A stretch of 37,441 bases of DNA from NCBI RefSeq assembly GCF_003611475.1, contig NZ_RAXT01000032.1, positions 1 through 37,441 on the forward strand, read 5' to 3'. The first letter of the stretch is position 1, and each line of letters opens with the position of its first letter. The notes under the pieces are model-generated. The model was not told where the DNA came from and did not search any database. It worked only from the letters and a program-made list of their open reading frames with translations. Source of the stretch: Acinetobacter rongchengensis (GTDB taxonomy: Bacteria; Pseudomonadota; Gammaproteobacteria; Pseudomonadales; Moraxellaceae). Positions 18,901 through 26,249 of this stretch are shown here, in pieces. Made by a program: the position numbers and the translations under genes.

Positions 18901-19887
18901 CAATCTTTTGATAGTTTATTAACACCTGCTCAGGATGAAATAAATAAGCTGTGGGCTTTGCAGGCATATCAACCCTTTAACCAAACTTTATCGCAAAAAG
19001 TACCATTTAATTCCTCAGGTACGATCCAAGCAACCAGTAGCGAAATCAGTCAAATTTTTGGTGACAACGGCAGTATTTCTAAATTTGTAAAAGAGACACT
19101 TGATCCATTTGTAATCCGCCGTGGTTATACCTTGTCATCAAAAACTTGGAAAAATATGGGGATCGGTTTAAATCCTGAGTTTGTGACCAATTTTGAACAG
19201 TACACAACTCCGATTAATGGGGTAGCCTCAGGCAGTACATCAGGTGCGCCAGCAGCGACAAATCAGTCCAACTTCCAATTTTATCCGATCCCAAACAATA
19301 ATCTATTGTCATACACCCTTGATATTGATGGGCAGCGCCTTGTTTATGAAAATGGTATTCAGCAATGGGTGAATTTTTTATGGCCAAATCCAAATGCCAT
19401 TCCTGGAGCAAGAATCACAGCGATTGATTTGGAAGGTCAAACGCATACCATTTTTGAAGAGCCTGGTGAATATGGAATTAATAAACTGATTGATAGAGCA
19501 CAACGTAAACAGTTGAATGGTAGCTACGAAATGACGTGGGTGAGCCAACAAAATCCATCCATGTTTGTCAAACTACAATTCCGTTTAATTAGCGGAAATG
19601 CGTCCAATCCAATCGGATCTAACCGTGGATATGTCGGTTTGAAATTGGTTGAACGTGTCACGAGTCCGAAAGCAGCACTGGTTGTTGCAGCACAACAGGC
19701 ATCAGCGACATCAAATCCACAGGTGTCTCCTGCATCACCATCAGTAACATCAAATACGGCTCAATTAAAACAACAGACAACAGGACCAACAACGAATTCT
19801 ACTGCTTCAGTTGTAGGCTCAGCGACTCCCACAACAACACCGATGAGCCCTTCCGCTACATCGACTGGAAGAGGGACAGCACAATGA
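15958..19887 (+). CDS. tssM: TssM (IcmF), T6SS inner-membrane core protein
   Basis: A 1309-aa IcmF-family protein, slightly longer than most TssM. Two membrane segments lie in residues 15-60, followed by a cytoplasmic domain with Walker A GNPAAGKSS (131-139) and LDTAGRYS (about 179). A third membrane segment sits near 445-463, and a long periplasmic part follows that crosses toward the outer membrane. The last 70 or so residues are a low-complexity Ser/Thr/Ala/Pro/Gln tail, and another such linker lies near 1090-1105. TssM and TssL form the trans-envelope channel. With no tssJ nearby, the outer-membrane contact of TssM must be made differently. Confidence 0.97.
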   Translation: MIHTILGYVWQYVTNPKAVIALSILVALISSYSVVPRHIFIMMVAAYILGLIIYAIFWFIQRRKHTSQGEALAEAIQQDNTAEYGKQKDKEELQLINQQMKDSIQLIRKSKLGDKRGSAALYELPWYMVIGNPAAGKSSAIYHSGLKFPFEESHQKIVSSGLSGTRNCDWFFSTEGVLLDTAGRYSVYSEDHSEWLGFLDILKKNRSKAPINGLIVIVSVAELVSQSPEKSIKLAKSLRARIQDLTERLEIFAPVYLVFSKMDLIAGFTEFFECYEAAEFDQVWGATLPYDPESSQNAVEHFEKHYSILYDGLKGVSTTHLSRRHAQNISPSVMTFPLEFKTLKPVLKTFIGTLFEENPYQFKPVFRGFYFTSALQEGVIESPMTEQIVEDFQLAKIPNSEHGVPQNSISQNHGYFLKGLFSEVILKDKNLVKQHINPTTKRRRYLGFIAALLGVSIILGLWVWSYRNNQQLIADVQADLNKVVQMEQVSGQELATQIDALLILQQRLEQLDDFDQHRPLKFSFGLYQGNELREKLKVEYLKGVKQIVLIPSQQNIAQYLQRVKSNEQTLKQNHVNVEIKQTSSAQIASEPLDTNPQDAYNALKAYLMMSNPQYMDSSHLSDQVTRFWRSWLDANRGQMPRGEMIQKAEKILSYSMSLANDKTFPVLESDAQLVDQTRQVLLSVVRGMPARDRVYNEIKMRAAVRFPAVTVVQIVGETNRSVMLGGYALPGVFTQKAWDEYVDKAIEDAANKPTDTKDWVLNSTQSDDLTFSGSPDQIRKQLTQLYKQEYIAEWKKFINATHYAKGADFVQQTKIMDVLGEPQNSPIRTYIDRVAKETSWDNPVVQAELAAPQTGFIAWFKRKVLGQGKSEDIQRASNQAQGQISQQFQIFYQLVRKRDDLQNQSLLDDYFQNMAQVRSKLNDLRSAGDFGPNALALAKLTINDQTSVFNTTQKVVDEKLIVGLNELDQQMIQKILVSPLTQSFDSLLTPAQDEINKLWALQAYQPFNQTLSQKVPFNSSGTIQATSSEISQIFGDNGSISKFVKETLDPFVIRRGYTLSSKTWKNMGIGLNPEFVTNFEQYTTPINGVASGSTSGAPAATNQSNFQFYPIPNNNLLSYTLDIDGQRLVYENGIQQWVNFLWPNPNAIPGARITAIDLEGQTHTIFEEPGEYGINKLIDRAQRKQLNGSYEMTWVSQQNPSMFVKLQFRLISGNASNPIGSNRGYVGLKLVERVTSPKAALVVAAQQASATSNPQVSPASPSVTSNTAQLKQQTTGPTTNSTASVVGSATPTTTPMSPSATSTGRGTAQ

Positions 19888-19921
19888 CTAAATGGAACAA
19901 TTTTGTGCGAGGGATAAACCT

Positions 19922-20881
19922 ATGCAAACGATAAAATCTACACCGCTGTATTATGGAAAATGCCCAGCACGTGGCGATTTTTTAAAGACCAAAGGTCAAT
20001 ATTCCCTGATTCAAGTGATCGACCAATGGATTACAGAAGCTTTGGAAATCGCGATGCGGGATCCAAATTTTAATGAATCTTATCGATCTCTTGCTCCTTT
20101 AGATTTCTTTATTGCAAATCCCAAAGAGCAGATGTTTCTTGTTGCAAATATGGTTGCCAGTGAAGACAGTTCTGGACGTCAATTTCCCATGGTATTGAGT
20201 CATTTACTTGAAATTGAAAATCCTTATCAAAACTTACTTTACGCTCCCTATAAATATAAACCTGTGTTGATTGATTTATTTCAAAAGAATAGGGTATTTC
20301 GCACGATTAATGATCCTGAAACCCTTATTTCCAAATTGGGCGGAATGGACAGTGAAATACAGGTTTTATCTGAAATAAAGGCCCAAGATTTCTTTGAAAA
20401 TCACACCATGTATTCGTTTGCCCAGATTATGAAAATTACTCCGTATGCGTTAGCACAAAGCATTCTTGCTTTAGGATTGCTACTGCAGCCAGTACTGAAA
20501 CATGGTACGAGTAAATTATCTAAAGTGCTGATTCTACCGATTAATAATCACAGTTATTGTTATGAAATTTCTGCATTTTGGGTCAATTTAATAGGACGAT
20601 TTTTAGGGAAAAACAATACAGAGATTTTGATCGGAATATTACACCATGATTCACCCATCTTAATGTTTGGATTTCAAGGTGCAGATATTACGGCATTAAG
20701 TGATATTTTCACGCAAAGTATGCAAAATGAACATTGGGTTTCATTGGTGCAGCCACAATGGGTTGATGCTTATTTAGAACAAAATGCAGGTTTAGCGGCA
20801 TTAGAGCAAGCTTTATGTGAGCGCCAGTTGAGTTTATCTCAAGGCATGAAACTGTTTAGACAAACATTTATAGAAGAATAA
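19922..20881 (+). CDS. tagF: TagF, T6SS post-translational inhibitor
   Basis: A 319-aa protein with the TagF N-terminal signature [13 protein letters not shown] (residues 10-22) and [18 protein letters not shown] longer in-frame ATG exists at 19892. I prefer 19922 because GAGGG (19909-19913) is correctly spaced and the signature then starts at the usual distance from the N-terminus. TagF proteins repress T6SS firing after translation, in some species in balance with the PpkA/PppA/Fha pathway. No such kinase, phosphatase or Fha gene is seen in the window. Confidence 0.93.
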   Translation: MQTIKSTPLYYGKCPARGDFLKTKGQYSLIQVIDQWITEALEIAMRDPNFNESYRSLAPLDFFIANPKEQMFLVANMVASEDSSGRQFPMVLSHLLEIENPYQNLLYAPYKYKPVLIDLFQKNRVFRTINDPETLISKLGGMDSEIQVLSEIKAQDFFENHTMYSFAQIMKITPYALAQSILALGLLLQPVLKHGTSKLSKVLILPINNHSYCYEISAFWVNLIGRFLGKNNTEILIGILHHDSPILMFGFQGADITALSDIFTQSMQNEHWVSLVQPQWVDAYLEQNAGLAALEQALCERQLSLSQGMKLFRQTFIEE

Positions 20882-20885
20882 AAAG

Positions 20886-21650
20886 ATGAAAATGAGAAAA
20901 CAAAGGTTAATCAAAAAACTGGTTATTATTTCTAGTTTATTTTGTTCATTCCATATTTATGCTGCCCCAATTGTTGTTGAGGGTGTCGTACCTAATGATA
21001 TGGCTAAACAAGCAATTTTAGAAAAGCTTCGAGCTGTCTATGGTGCAGACCAAGTGGTTGATAAGATCCAAATTCGCCCTGTATCTGCACCAAATGGTTG
21101 GAGTGAATCAGTCACAAGAGTGATCACACCTGATTTGAAGAAGATCAGCCAAGGTAAATTATCTGTACGCGGGACTCAAGTCGATTTAACTGGGACAATG
21201 GGAGTACAAGCAGAAATTCAACCCACAACCCTATTATTCCAATCTTTGGTTCAACCGCCTTATCGGTTTAATTCTCAAATTACAATCAATGCAGCTGAAC
21301 AAACAGTGGTTGATAATGCATTGAAAAACAGGATTATAGAATTTGAGTCAGGCAAAGCTGTACTGACACCAGTGGGTACACAAATTTTAGATGAGATGGT
21401 CGTTGCTCTAAATAAAGTACAAAATAAGAATATAAAAATTGTTGGACATACAGATAGTCAAGGTGATCCGCAAAAGAATCAGGCATTGAGCTTACAACGT
21501 GCTGAAGCTGTCAAACAATATTTAATTGCCAAAAGTATTGCAGCGACACGGTTAACGACGGAAGGGCTTGGTGCGACAAAGCCCGTAGCAGACAATGCTA
21601 CAGAAGAAGGCCGTAAAAAGAATCGTCGTATCGAGTTTGATGTTTTATAA
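20886..21650 (+). CDS. tagN: TagN, secreted OmpA-like peptidoglycan-binding protein
   Basis: A 254-aa exported protein. It has a signal peptide with likely cleavage after residue 26 (IYA), then a BON-like region (about 30-130). The C-terminal OmpA domain (about 145-254) shows the peptidoglycan-binding pattern: IEFESGKAVL, GHTDSQGDPQKNQALSLQRA, and the terminal KNRRIEFDVL. There is no lipobox cysteine, so it should be periplasmic. It probably anchors the T6SS complex to the cell wall, a role filled elsewhere by extended TssL or by TssJ-linked proteins. A second in-frame ATG six bases downstream is an alternative start. Confidence 0.9.
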   Translation: MKMRKQRLIKKLVIISSLFCSFHIYAAPIVVEGVVPNDMAKQAILEKLRAVYGADQVVDKIQIRPVSAPNGWSESVTRVITPDLKKISQGKLSVRGTQVDLTGTMGVQAEIQPTTLLFQSLVQPPYRFNSQITINAAEQTVVDNALKNRIIEFESGKAVLTPVGTQILDEMVVALNKVQNKNIKIVGHTDSQGDPQKNQALSLQRAEAVKQYLIAKSIAATRLTTEGLGATKPVADNATEEGRKKNRRIEFDVL

Positions 21651-21701
21651 ATTCGATTTTATTTAATTATCGATAACATGATAAATATAAAGGAAATAAA
21701 T

Positions 21702-21968
21702 ATGGCTACACCGTATATCACTTTAGGTTCACCAACAACGGGTGGTGGAAAAATAATTTCAGGCGATTCATCATTTATCATAGATGGTAAAGCCATAGCA
21801 TGTGTTGGAGACAAAGCGACATGTCCAAAACACAAATGTATTGCAACAATTCTTGCTGGTGATAATCATATGATTATTATGGGAAAACCTGCTGCAGTGC
21901 ATAATTCACCGTTGTCTTGTGGATGTAAATGTATTGGTGATCAACATTTAGTGGTTGGGGATAATTAG
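21702..21968 (+). CDS. PAAR-domain T6SS spike tip protein
   Basis: An 88-aa stand-alone PAAR protein. It has a Gly-rich start (SPTTGGGKIISG), ACVGDKATCPKHKC near 33-46, an ILAGDNHMIIMGKPAAVH segment, and a C-terminal LSCGCKCIGDQHLV. PAAR proteins cap VgrG with a pointed tip held by zinc. Six cysteines (34, 41, 46, 73, 75, 77) and several histidines can supply the site. The start at 21702 is set by AAGGA (21690-21694); a longer reading from 21678 lacks a ribosome site. No effector domain is fused to it. It is the last gene of the operon and is followed by a terminator. Confidence 0.93.
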   Translation: MATPYITLGSPTTGGGKIISGDSSFIIDGKAIACVGDKATCPKHKCIATILAGDNHMIIMGKPAAVHNSPLSCGCKCIGDQHLVVGDN

Positions 21969-21992
21969 AAAAGTTTGAAAACCTATAGATAA

Positions 21993-22025
21993 AAAGAAAC
22001 CCCATCATCCTGACGGGGTTTCTTT
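21993..22025 (+). terminator. Rho-independent terminator of the rightward T6SS operon
   Basis: Perfect 11-bp arms AAAGAAACCCC (21993-22003) and GGGGTTTCTTT (22015-22025) surround an 11-nt loop. T residues lie at the 3' end and A residues at the 5' end, so it could work in both directions. It lies 24 nt after the PAAR stop and closes the T6SS region. Confidence 0.9.
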
Positions 22026-22212
22026 GTATGGGTTAGTTAGATTTGACTCCTGTCTAATCTCACGCTCCTGATACTCAGACCGATTATTGTTGTTTTTTGT
22101 CTGGGAAACGTCCTGTTCCCTATGTGTTTAGAATAAGGAAGTTTTGAAACGTATAAAAGAAGACAAAGTAAATAATCGTTGTAAGCTAGAACGTACAAAG
22201 CAGATTGGGAGC

Positions 22213-22755
22213 TTAAACATTGGCGTATTGAATCAGTTTATTGATGATAGAATTGACCGCTTTATTATCAAACTGATTCCCTTCAAAGATTTCAGCTTTA
22301 TTACGTTGTCCGATGTCTCGAAGCTCAATTACCGCATTTGAATCAATCATGCCAATCGAGGCGCATACTTGCTTAATTTGATCTATAGAGCGTGAACCAT
22401 TTGTTCCACCATAACTGACAAAAGCAGCAGGTTTACCTTGCCACTCTTTGAACACATAATCAATTGCATTTTTAAGCACAGGGCTATAACCATGATTATA
22501 TTCGGGTGTAATAAAGATAAAAGCATCTCCCGATGCGATTTTTTTAGCCCATTCTTGCTGTTTAGGTTGATCGTAAATACCCGTTGCTGGAGGATTTTTT
22601 CCTGCAAAGAAAGGTAAGTCCCATTCTTTCAGATCAACAATATCTACATTTAGCGTGCTAAATTCTAATTTTTTAATCTCTCTCAGTAACCAGTCCGCGA
22701 CTTTAATTGCAACACGACCTTCACGGATACTACCGACAATGATTTGAATATTCAT
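22213..22755 (-). CDS. NAD(P)H-dependent FMN reductase-type flavoprotein
   Basis: A 180-aa flavodoxin-fold oxidoreductase of the NADPH-dependent FMN reductase family. The FMN phosphate loop GSIREGR (residues 8-14), the LPFF segment and PEYNHGYSPVLKNAIDY (84-100) are typical, as is the SYGG motif after it. Such enzymes reduce FMN or quinones in the cytoplasm with NAD(P)H. It resembles ChrR/YieF-type reductases more than SsuE, but it could in principle supply reduced FMN to SsuD nearby. It is transcribed away from the nucleosidase-like gene. The shared intergenic region carries two copies of a 12-nt motif also found in part before tetR. Confidence 0.88.
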   Translation of the reverse strand: MNIQIIVGSIREGRVAIKVADWLLREIKKLEFSTLNVDIVDLKEWDLPFFAGKNPPATGIYDQPKQQEWAKKIASGDAFIFITPEYNHGYSPVLKNAIDYVFKEWQGKPAAFVSYGGTNGSRSIDQIKQVCASIGMIDSNAVIELRDIGQRNKAEIFEGNQFDNKAVNSIINKLIQYANV

Positions 22756-22957
22756 AGTTTATTGCTCAATGATTTTATTTTAATCATTATGAATAAATCA
22801 TTTCATCGATATCGTAGTGATTTGTATATCTTTTATCTAAAAATAATCAATTTTTTAAGCTTTTGTCCGTATTTTATGGTGTGTCAATAAATCATTTTTG
22901 TGGTTGATCCTGATCTTTTTTTCAATTTTAATGGCTAAAAACTGATGTGGTCTGAAT
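22756..22957. promoter_or_regulatory. Divergent promoter region with two AATAAATCATTT copies
   Basis: Exact copies of AATAAATCATTT lie on the + strand at 22792-22803 and 22886-22897. A near copy, AATAAATGATTC, lies at 24234-24245 just upstream of the TetR-family gene. The core AAATSATTT is symmetric around its central base, as expected for a dimeric repressor. This makes it a candidate operator, but the bases are all A/T-rich and chance cannot be excluded. Confidence 0.35.
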
Positions 22958-23521
22958 ATGAAAAACGATCTTGCCCTAATTATGGCTTTACCAAACGAAT
23001 CAAAAGGCTTATTTGAGCAAGCACAGATTGCTGTTCATTATAGTGGTATTGGCAAAATTAATGCTGCATTTACGGCTTACGATGTTATTCAAAAAACAGG
23101 CTGTAAAACGATTTTGAATTTGGGTACGGCAGGGAGTTCCTTTTTTAATGCACATGAGTTAGTTGAAGTGAAAACGTTTGTGCAAAGAGATATGGACGTT
23201 TCACCGCTTGGCTTTGAGGTGGGTGTAACACCAATGGATACTCATTTCCCACATGAGATTCAACTTGAACCTTATTTCCTAGATCTTCCACAAGGGATAT
23301 GCGGTACAGGAGATAGTTTTGAAACAGGGCAGCCCAAAGTGAGTTGTAATCTGGTTGATATGGAAGGTTATGCCTTGGCTAAAGTATGCAAAAAACTGAA
23401 TGTGAGATTGATCTCAATTAAGTACATTACCGATGGTGCAAATGATACGGCGCATTTGGATTGGGAAGAAAATTTATTATTGGGTGCGCAAAAGTTATTA
23501 AAATTATATCAATCTATTTAG
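22958..23521 (+). CDS. Nucleoside phosphorylase-family protein (MTA/SAH nucleosidase-like)
   Basis: A 187-aa protein of the PNP/MTAN superfamily, shorter than the usual 230-aa MTA/SAH nucleosidase. Visible family elements are the N-terminal LIMALPNES, SGIGKINAAF (residues 29-38), LNLGTAGS (53-60), the substrate-binding VDMEGYALAKVC (133-144, Met-Glu at 135-136) and the catalytic-type Asp159 in ITDGAND. It should hydrolyse or phosphorolyse a purine nucleoside such as methylthioadenosine or S-adenosylhomocysteine, but the exact substrate is not clear from sequence. It is divergent from the FMN reductase and convergent with the TetR gene. Confidence 0.82.
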   Translation: MKNDLALIMALPNESKGLFEQAQIAVHYSGIGKINAAFTAYDVIQKTGCKTILNLGTAGSSFFNAHELVEVKTFVQRDMDVSPLGFEVGVTPMDTHFPHEIQLEPYFLDLPQGICGTGDSFETGQPKVSCNLVDMEGYALAKVCKKLNVRLISIKYITDGANDTAHLDWEENLLLGAQKLLKLYQSI

Positions 23522-23540
23522 ATATTGATGAATCAAGCTC

Positions 23541-23598
23541 TTGGCGACCATAGGGCACTATGGTCGGTTGCCAAAATAACCAATAACCTGAGTTATTG
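23541..23598. terminator. Two adjacent hairpins between convergent genes
   Basis: The first hairpin has 8-bp arms GACCATAG (23546-23553) and CTATGGTC (23558-23565) with loop GGCA, extended by TTGGC and GCCAA around a 4-nt bulge. The second has 7-bp arms CAATAAC (23581-23587) and GTTATTG (23592-23598) with loop CTGA. Neither has a strong T-run, but their place between the nucleosidase-like gene and tetR suggests a shared 3'-end signal. Confidence 0.5.
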
Positions 23599-23600
23599 AA

Positions 23601-24218
23601 TTACTCTTTACGAGGGATTACACCATATAAAATCATATGTACGGTATGTTCAATTGCACGTTGGTACATACTTTTATTTCGTAAAGTTTTCCCAGTGACC
23701 ATTTCTAATTGGGTACTAAAATCAGCATAGTTTTGAGTTAAACCCCAAATATTGATAATCAATAATTCTGCATCAATTTTATCGGATATTTTTCCTTGCT
23801 CTTGCCAGTTTAAAATAACCTTGGCTTTACGTTTAAATAGTTTTTTAAGTGGCCCTTTTAAAATAGGCAAAATATGGGGCGCACCTTGAATAATTTCCAA
23901 TGCAAAAAGTTTTGAAGCTTTCGGTTGCACACGAGAAATTTCAATTTTTGTCATAAGATAATGCGCTAGAGCCTCGGCTGGTTCTAGTTCAGCTTCTAGG
24001 GATTGTAATGGCGCAAGCCATTTCTGCATGACGGTCGTCAATACTTCGACATACAAAGCTTCTTTATTTTCATAATAATAGAAAATATTAGATTTATGCA
24101 TATCTGCCAGTTGTGCAATTTCATCCAAACTTGCACCATTGAAACCATATACAGAAAATACATCTAGTGCAGCATTGAGTAATTGCTGCCGTTTCTGAGC
24201 ACTCTTCTTTTGTTCCAT
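23601..24218 (-). CDS. TetR-family transcriptional regulator, RutR-like
   Basis: A 205-aa regulator. The helix-turn-helix occupies about residues 12-58 (ALDVFSVYGFNGASLDEIA, then MHKSNIFYYYENKEALY). The C-terminal ligand domain has ALEIIQGAPHILPIL and IWGLTQNYADFSTQ, which resemble RutR, the pyrimidine-responsive regulator. No rut genes are present, so the ligand is open. Possible targets are its own promoter and the FMN reductase/nucleosidase pair, where related motifs occur. The ssu operon downstream is in the same direction but is separated by 402 nt and has its own terminator. Confidence 0.9.
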   Translation of the reverse strand: MEQKKSAQKRQQLLNAALDVFSVYGFNGASLDEIAQLADMHKSNIFYYYENKEALYVEVLTTVMQKWLAPLQSLEAELEPAEALAHYLMTKIEISRVQPKASKLFALEIIQGAPHILPILKGPLKKLFKRKAKVILNWQEQGKISDKIDAELLIINIWGLTQNYADFSTQLEMVTGKTLRNKSMYQRAIEHTVHMILYGVIPRKE

Positions 24219-24620
24219 CGCAACTTTGAACTAAATAAATGATTCATAAATTGTACGGTAAAACGTTTGATTTGTGCACAGAAAGCAGCATTATTTTGAA
24301 ATATTTGTGATAATTTATGATGAAGTATTACTAATAAGTCGATTCTTGGTTTTTTTAATTGTTTTGCACTAAACTAGCGCATAATAATTGATTAAATTCT
24401 GTCATTTAAAACGCATTATTTTCACTTTGTGACAGTTTGAATTTCTATGCCACTTTTAAGCTGAAATAAAATAGTAATTGTGACTCATGATAATCAAGCC
24501 GTACGGAGCTTAATAATAACTATTCTTGTTTATAATGTTAAAATCCTTTAATTTCACTGTTAAATTGAAATTAAAGGACTTGTACATATTGTTGTTTCAT
24601 CAAACGAATCGACTATGAAC
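24219..24620. other. Gene-free region between tetR and the end of the ssu operon
   Basis: This 402-nt stretch holds the tetR promoter side with a candidate operator (24234-24245) and the ssu terminator (24540-24578). I see no convincing open reading frame or RNA gene between them. An 8-bp palindrome CCGTACGG lies at 24499-24506 without an obvious role. Confidence 0.5.
24540..24578 (-). terminator. Rho-independent terminator of the ssu operon
   Basis: Perfect 13-bp arms (24544-24556 and 24566-24578, TCCTTTAATTTCA and its complement) enclose a 9-nt loop. Read leftward, the hairpin is followed by TTTT (24540-24543). It lies 42 nt after the ssuB stop. Confidence 0.85.
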
Positions 24621-25418
24621 TTAGGTTGCGAGTACAGCGGTTAAAACCTGTTGTTCAAGTTCAGCAAAAGCACTTCCTTTTTGACGTGGTCGTGGTAGGT
24701 CAATGCGAAACTGCTGCGCAATATGTCCTTGATCAAGTAAAATAATGCGATCTGCCAATTGCACCGCCTCACTCACATCATGTGTCACTAGAATGGTGGT
24801 AAAGCCTTGTTCTAACCATAGTTTTTCAATCAGATTTTGCATATCTAAACGGGTCAATGCATCCAATGCACCGAGTGGTTCATCCAATAATAATATTCGA
24901 GGGGTATGTGATAAAGCTCGTGCTAAAGCTGCACGTTGTCGTTGTCCACCTGAAAGTTGGGAAGGCCATAATTTAGACTTTTCCTTTAACCCGACTTTTT
25001 CTAATAATTGTTCAGCTTTAGCAAGTTGATCTTTTTTTAGTCCCAGTTGTGCATTATGCAAAATACTTTTCCACGGCAGTAAACGCGGGTCTTGGAACAT
25101 GACCCGAATATCATCAGAAGTAATGCCTTCACGAAAATTGTGTAAGGATTTAAATTTAATTTCACCGTAACTTGCTTGTTCTAAATCTGCAATTAAGCGG
25201 AGTAGGGTGCTTTTACCACAACCGCTACGACCGACAATTGCAACAAATTCTCCTGCTGCAATATTTAAATCTAAATCTTCTAATACTTTGACATCGCCAT
25301 AGTATTTATAAAGTTGTTCTATTGAAATTTCTGCGCCAACTTGAGTTTGATCATTACTTTGAGATTCTGTTACAGGAATCAGATCATTTGCATATTGGCT
25401 AATGCTTAAGTCAGTCAT
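24621..25418 (-). CDS. ssuB: SsuB, sulfonate ABC transporter ATPase
   Basis: A 265-aa ABC ATPase. It has Walker [10 protein letters not shown] (residues 63-71), signature LSGGQRQR (155-162), Walker B ILLLDEP (175-181) and the switch histidine in [10 protein letters not shown]. It powers uptake of alkanesulfonates through SsuC. AGGAG precedes the ATG, which is nine bases after the ssuC stop. The sulfonate assignment comes from linkage to ssuD and ssuA; the ATPase alone resembles taurine and nitrate relatives. It carries an N-terminal extension of about 30 residues before the ABC core. Confidence 0.93.
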   Translation of the reverse strand: MTDLSISQYANDLIPVTESQSNDQTQVGAEISIEQLYKYYGDVKVLEDLDLNIAAGEFVAIVGRSGCGKSTLLRLIADLEQASYGEIKFKSLHNFREGITSDDIRVMFQDPRLLPWKSILHNAQLGLKKDQLAKAEQLLEKVGLKEKSKLWPSQLSGGQRQRAALARALSHTPRILLLDEPLGALDALTRLDMQNLIEKLWLEQGFTTILVTHDVSEAVQLADRIILLDQGHIAQQFRIDLPRPRQKGSAFAELEQQVLTAVLAT

Positions 25419-25427
25419 GGTCTACTC

Positions 25428-26249
25428 CTATTTCTGATAACCTGCGTGCCAGCGCAGTAAATATTTTTCTAAGTATTGTGCTAGTACATCTGCCAATTTA
25501 CCCAAAAAGGCATAGAGCAAAATGCCTACTAAAACGATATCTGTTTGTAGAAACTCACGTGCATTCATGGTCATATAACCAATACCAGACTGAGCGGAAA
25601 TGGTTTCAGCCACGATTAACAACACCCAAACCAAGCCCAGTGAAAAACGTAAACCGACTAAAATGGAAGGCATCGCACCTGGTAAAATAATTTCTTTATA
25701 CAATTGCCAATGGCTCAGTCCATAACTCTTGCCCATTTCAATCAATTGAGGATCTACAGCGCGGATCCCATGATAGGTATTGATATAGATGGGGAAAAAT
25801 ACGCCTATAGCGACCAGAAATAACTTTGCTGATTCATCGATACCAAACCATAGAATTACCAAAGGAATGAGTGCCAACGCTGGAATATTACGAATCATTT
25901 GCAAGGTCGTATCGAGTAGGTTTGAGGCCACTTTAGATGAACCATTCAAAAGTCCAAGCAGTAAACCCAAACCACCACCCACCAATAAACCCAACAAAGC
26001 TCGTCCTGCACTGACTTTGACATGTTGCCAAAGTTCACCGCTTAGCAATAATGTCCAAAATGCAGAAACAACAGCTGTAGGTGCAGGCAAAACACGACTT
26101 TCTAGCAGACCACTTTTGGATGCAATTTGCCAAAAAACGATCAGTAAAATAGGAACAATCCATGGCAGCAAGCGCTGCCCGAATTGTTTTGTTCCACGTG
26201 AAACTAGATTGTCTTGGGAGCTATTGATATTTTTTTGTGTTGCACTCAT
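25428..26249 (-). CDS. ssuC: SsuC, sulfonate ABC transporter permease
   Basis: A 273-aa inner-membrane permease of the BPD_transp_1 family with about six hydrophobic segments. The EAA loop region, [29 protein letters not shown], lies near residues 175-200 and contacts SsuB. The ATG overlaps the ssuD stop as ATGA and has a perfect AAGGAG upstream, so translation is coupled to ssuD. With SsuB and the SsuA proteins it imports alkanesulfonates as a sulfur source. Confidence 0.93.
   Translation of the reverse strand: MSATQKNINSSQDNLVSRGTKQFGQRLLPWIVPILLIVFWQIASKSGLLESRVLPAPTAVVSAFWTLLLSGELWQHVKVSAGRALLGLLVGGGLGLLLGLLNGSSKVASNLLDTTLQMIRNIPALALIPLVILWFGIDESAKLFLVAIGVFFPIYINTYHGIRAVDPQLIEMGKSYGLSHWQLYKEIILPGAMPSILVGLRFSLGLVWVLLIVAETISAQSGIGYMTMNAREFLQTDIVLVGILLYAFLGKLADVLAQYLEKYLLRWHAGYQK

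Noticed and set aside
22144..22341. Rightward 65-aa frame after the T6SS terminator
   Set aside because: It overlaps the end of the FMN reductase-type gene for most of its length and has no ribosome site or recognisable composition.
24365..24381. NtrC-like dyad TGCAC-N7-GCGCA
   Set aside because: One half-site has a mismatch, there is no sigma-54 promoter with an intact -12 element nearby, and no gene follows it in a sensible orientation.
24423..24460. Possible leftward sigma-54 promoter containing TGGCAT
   Set aside because: The -24 GG element fits but the -12 GC element is missing.
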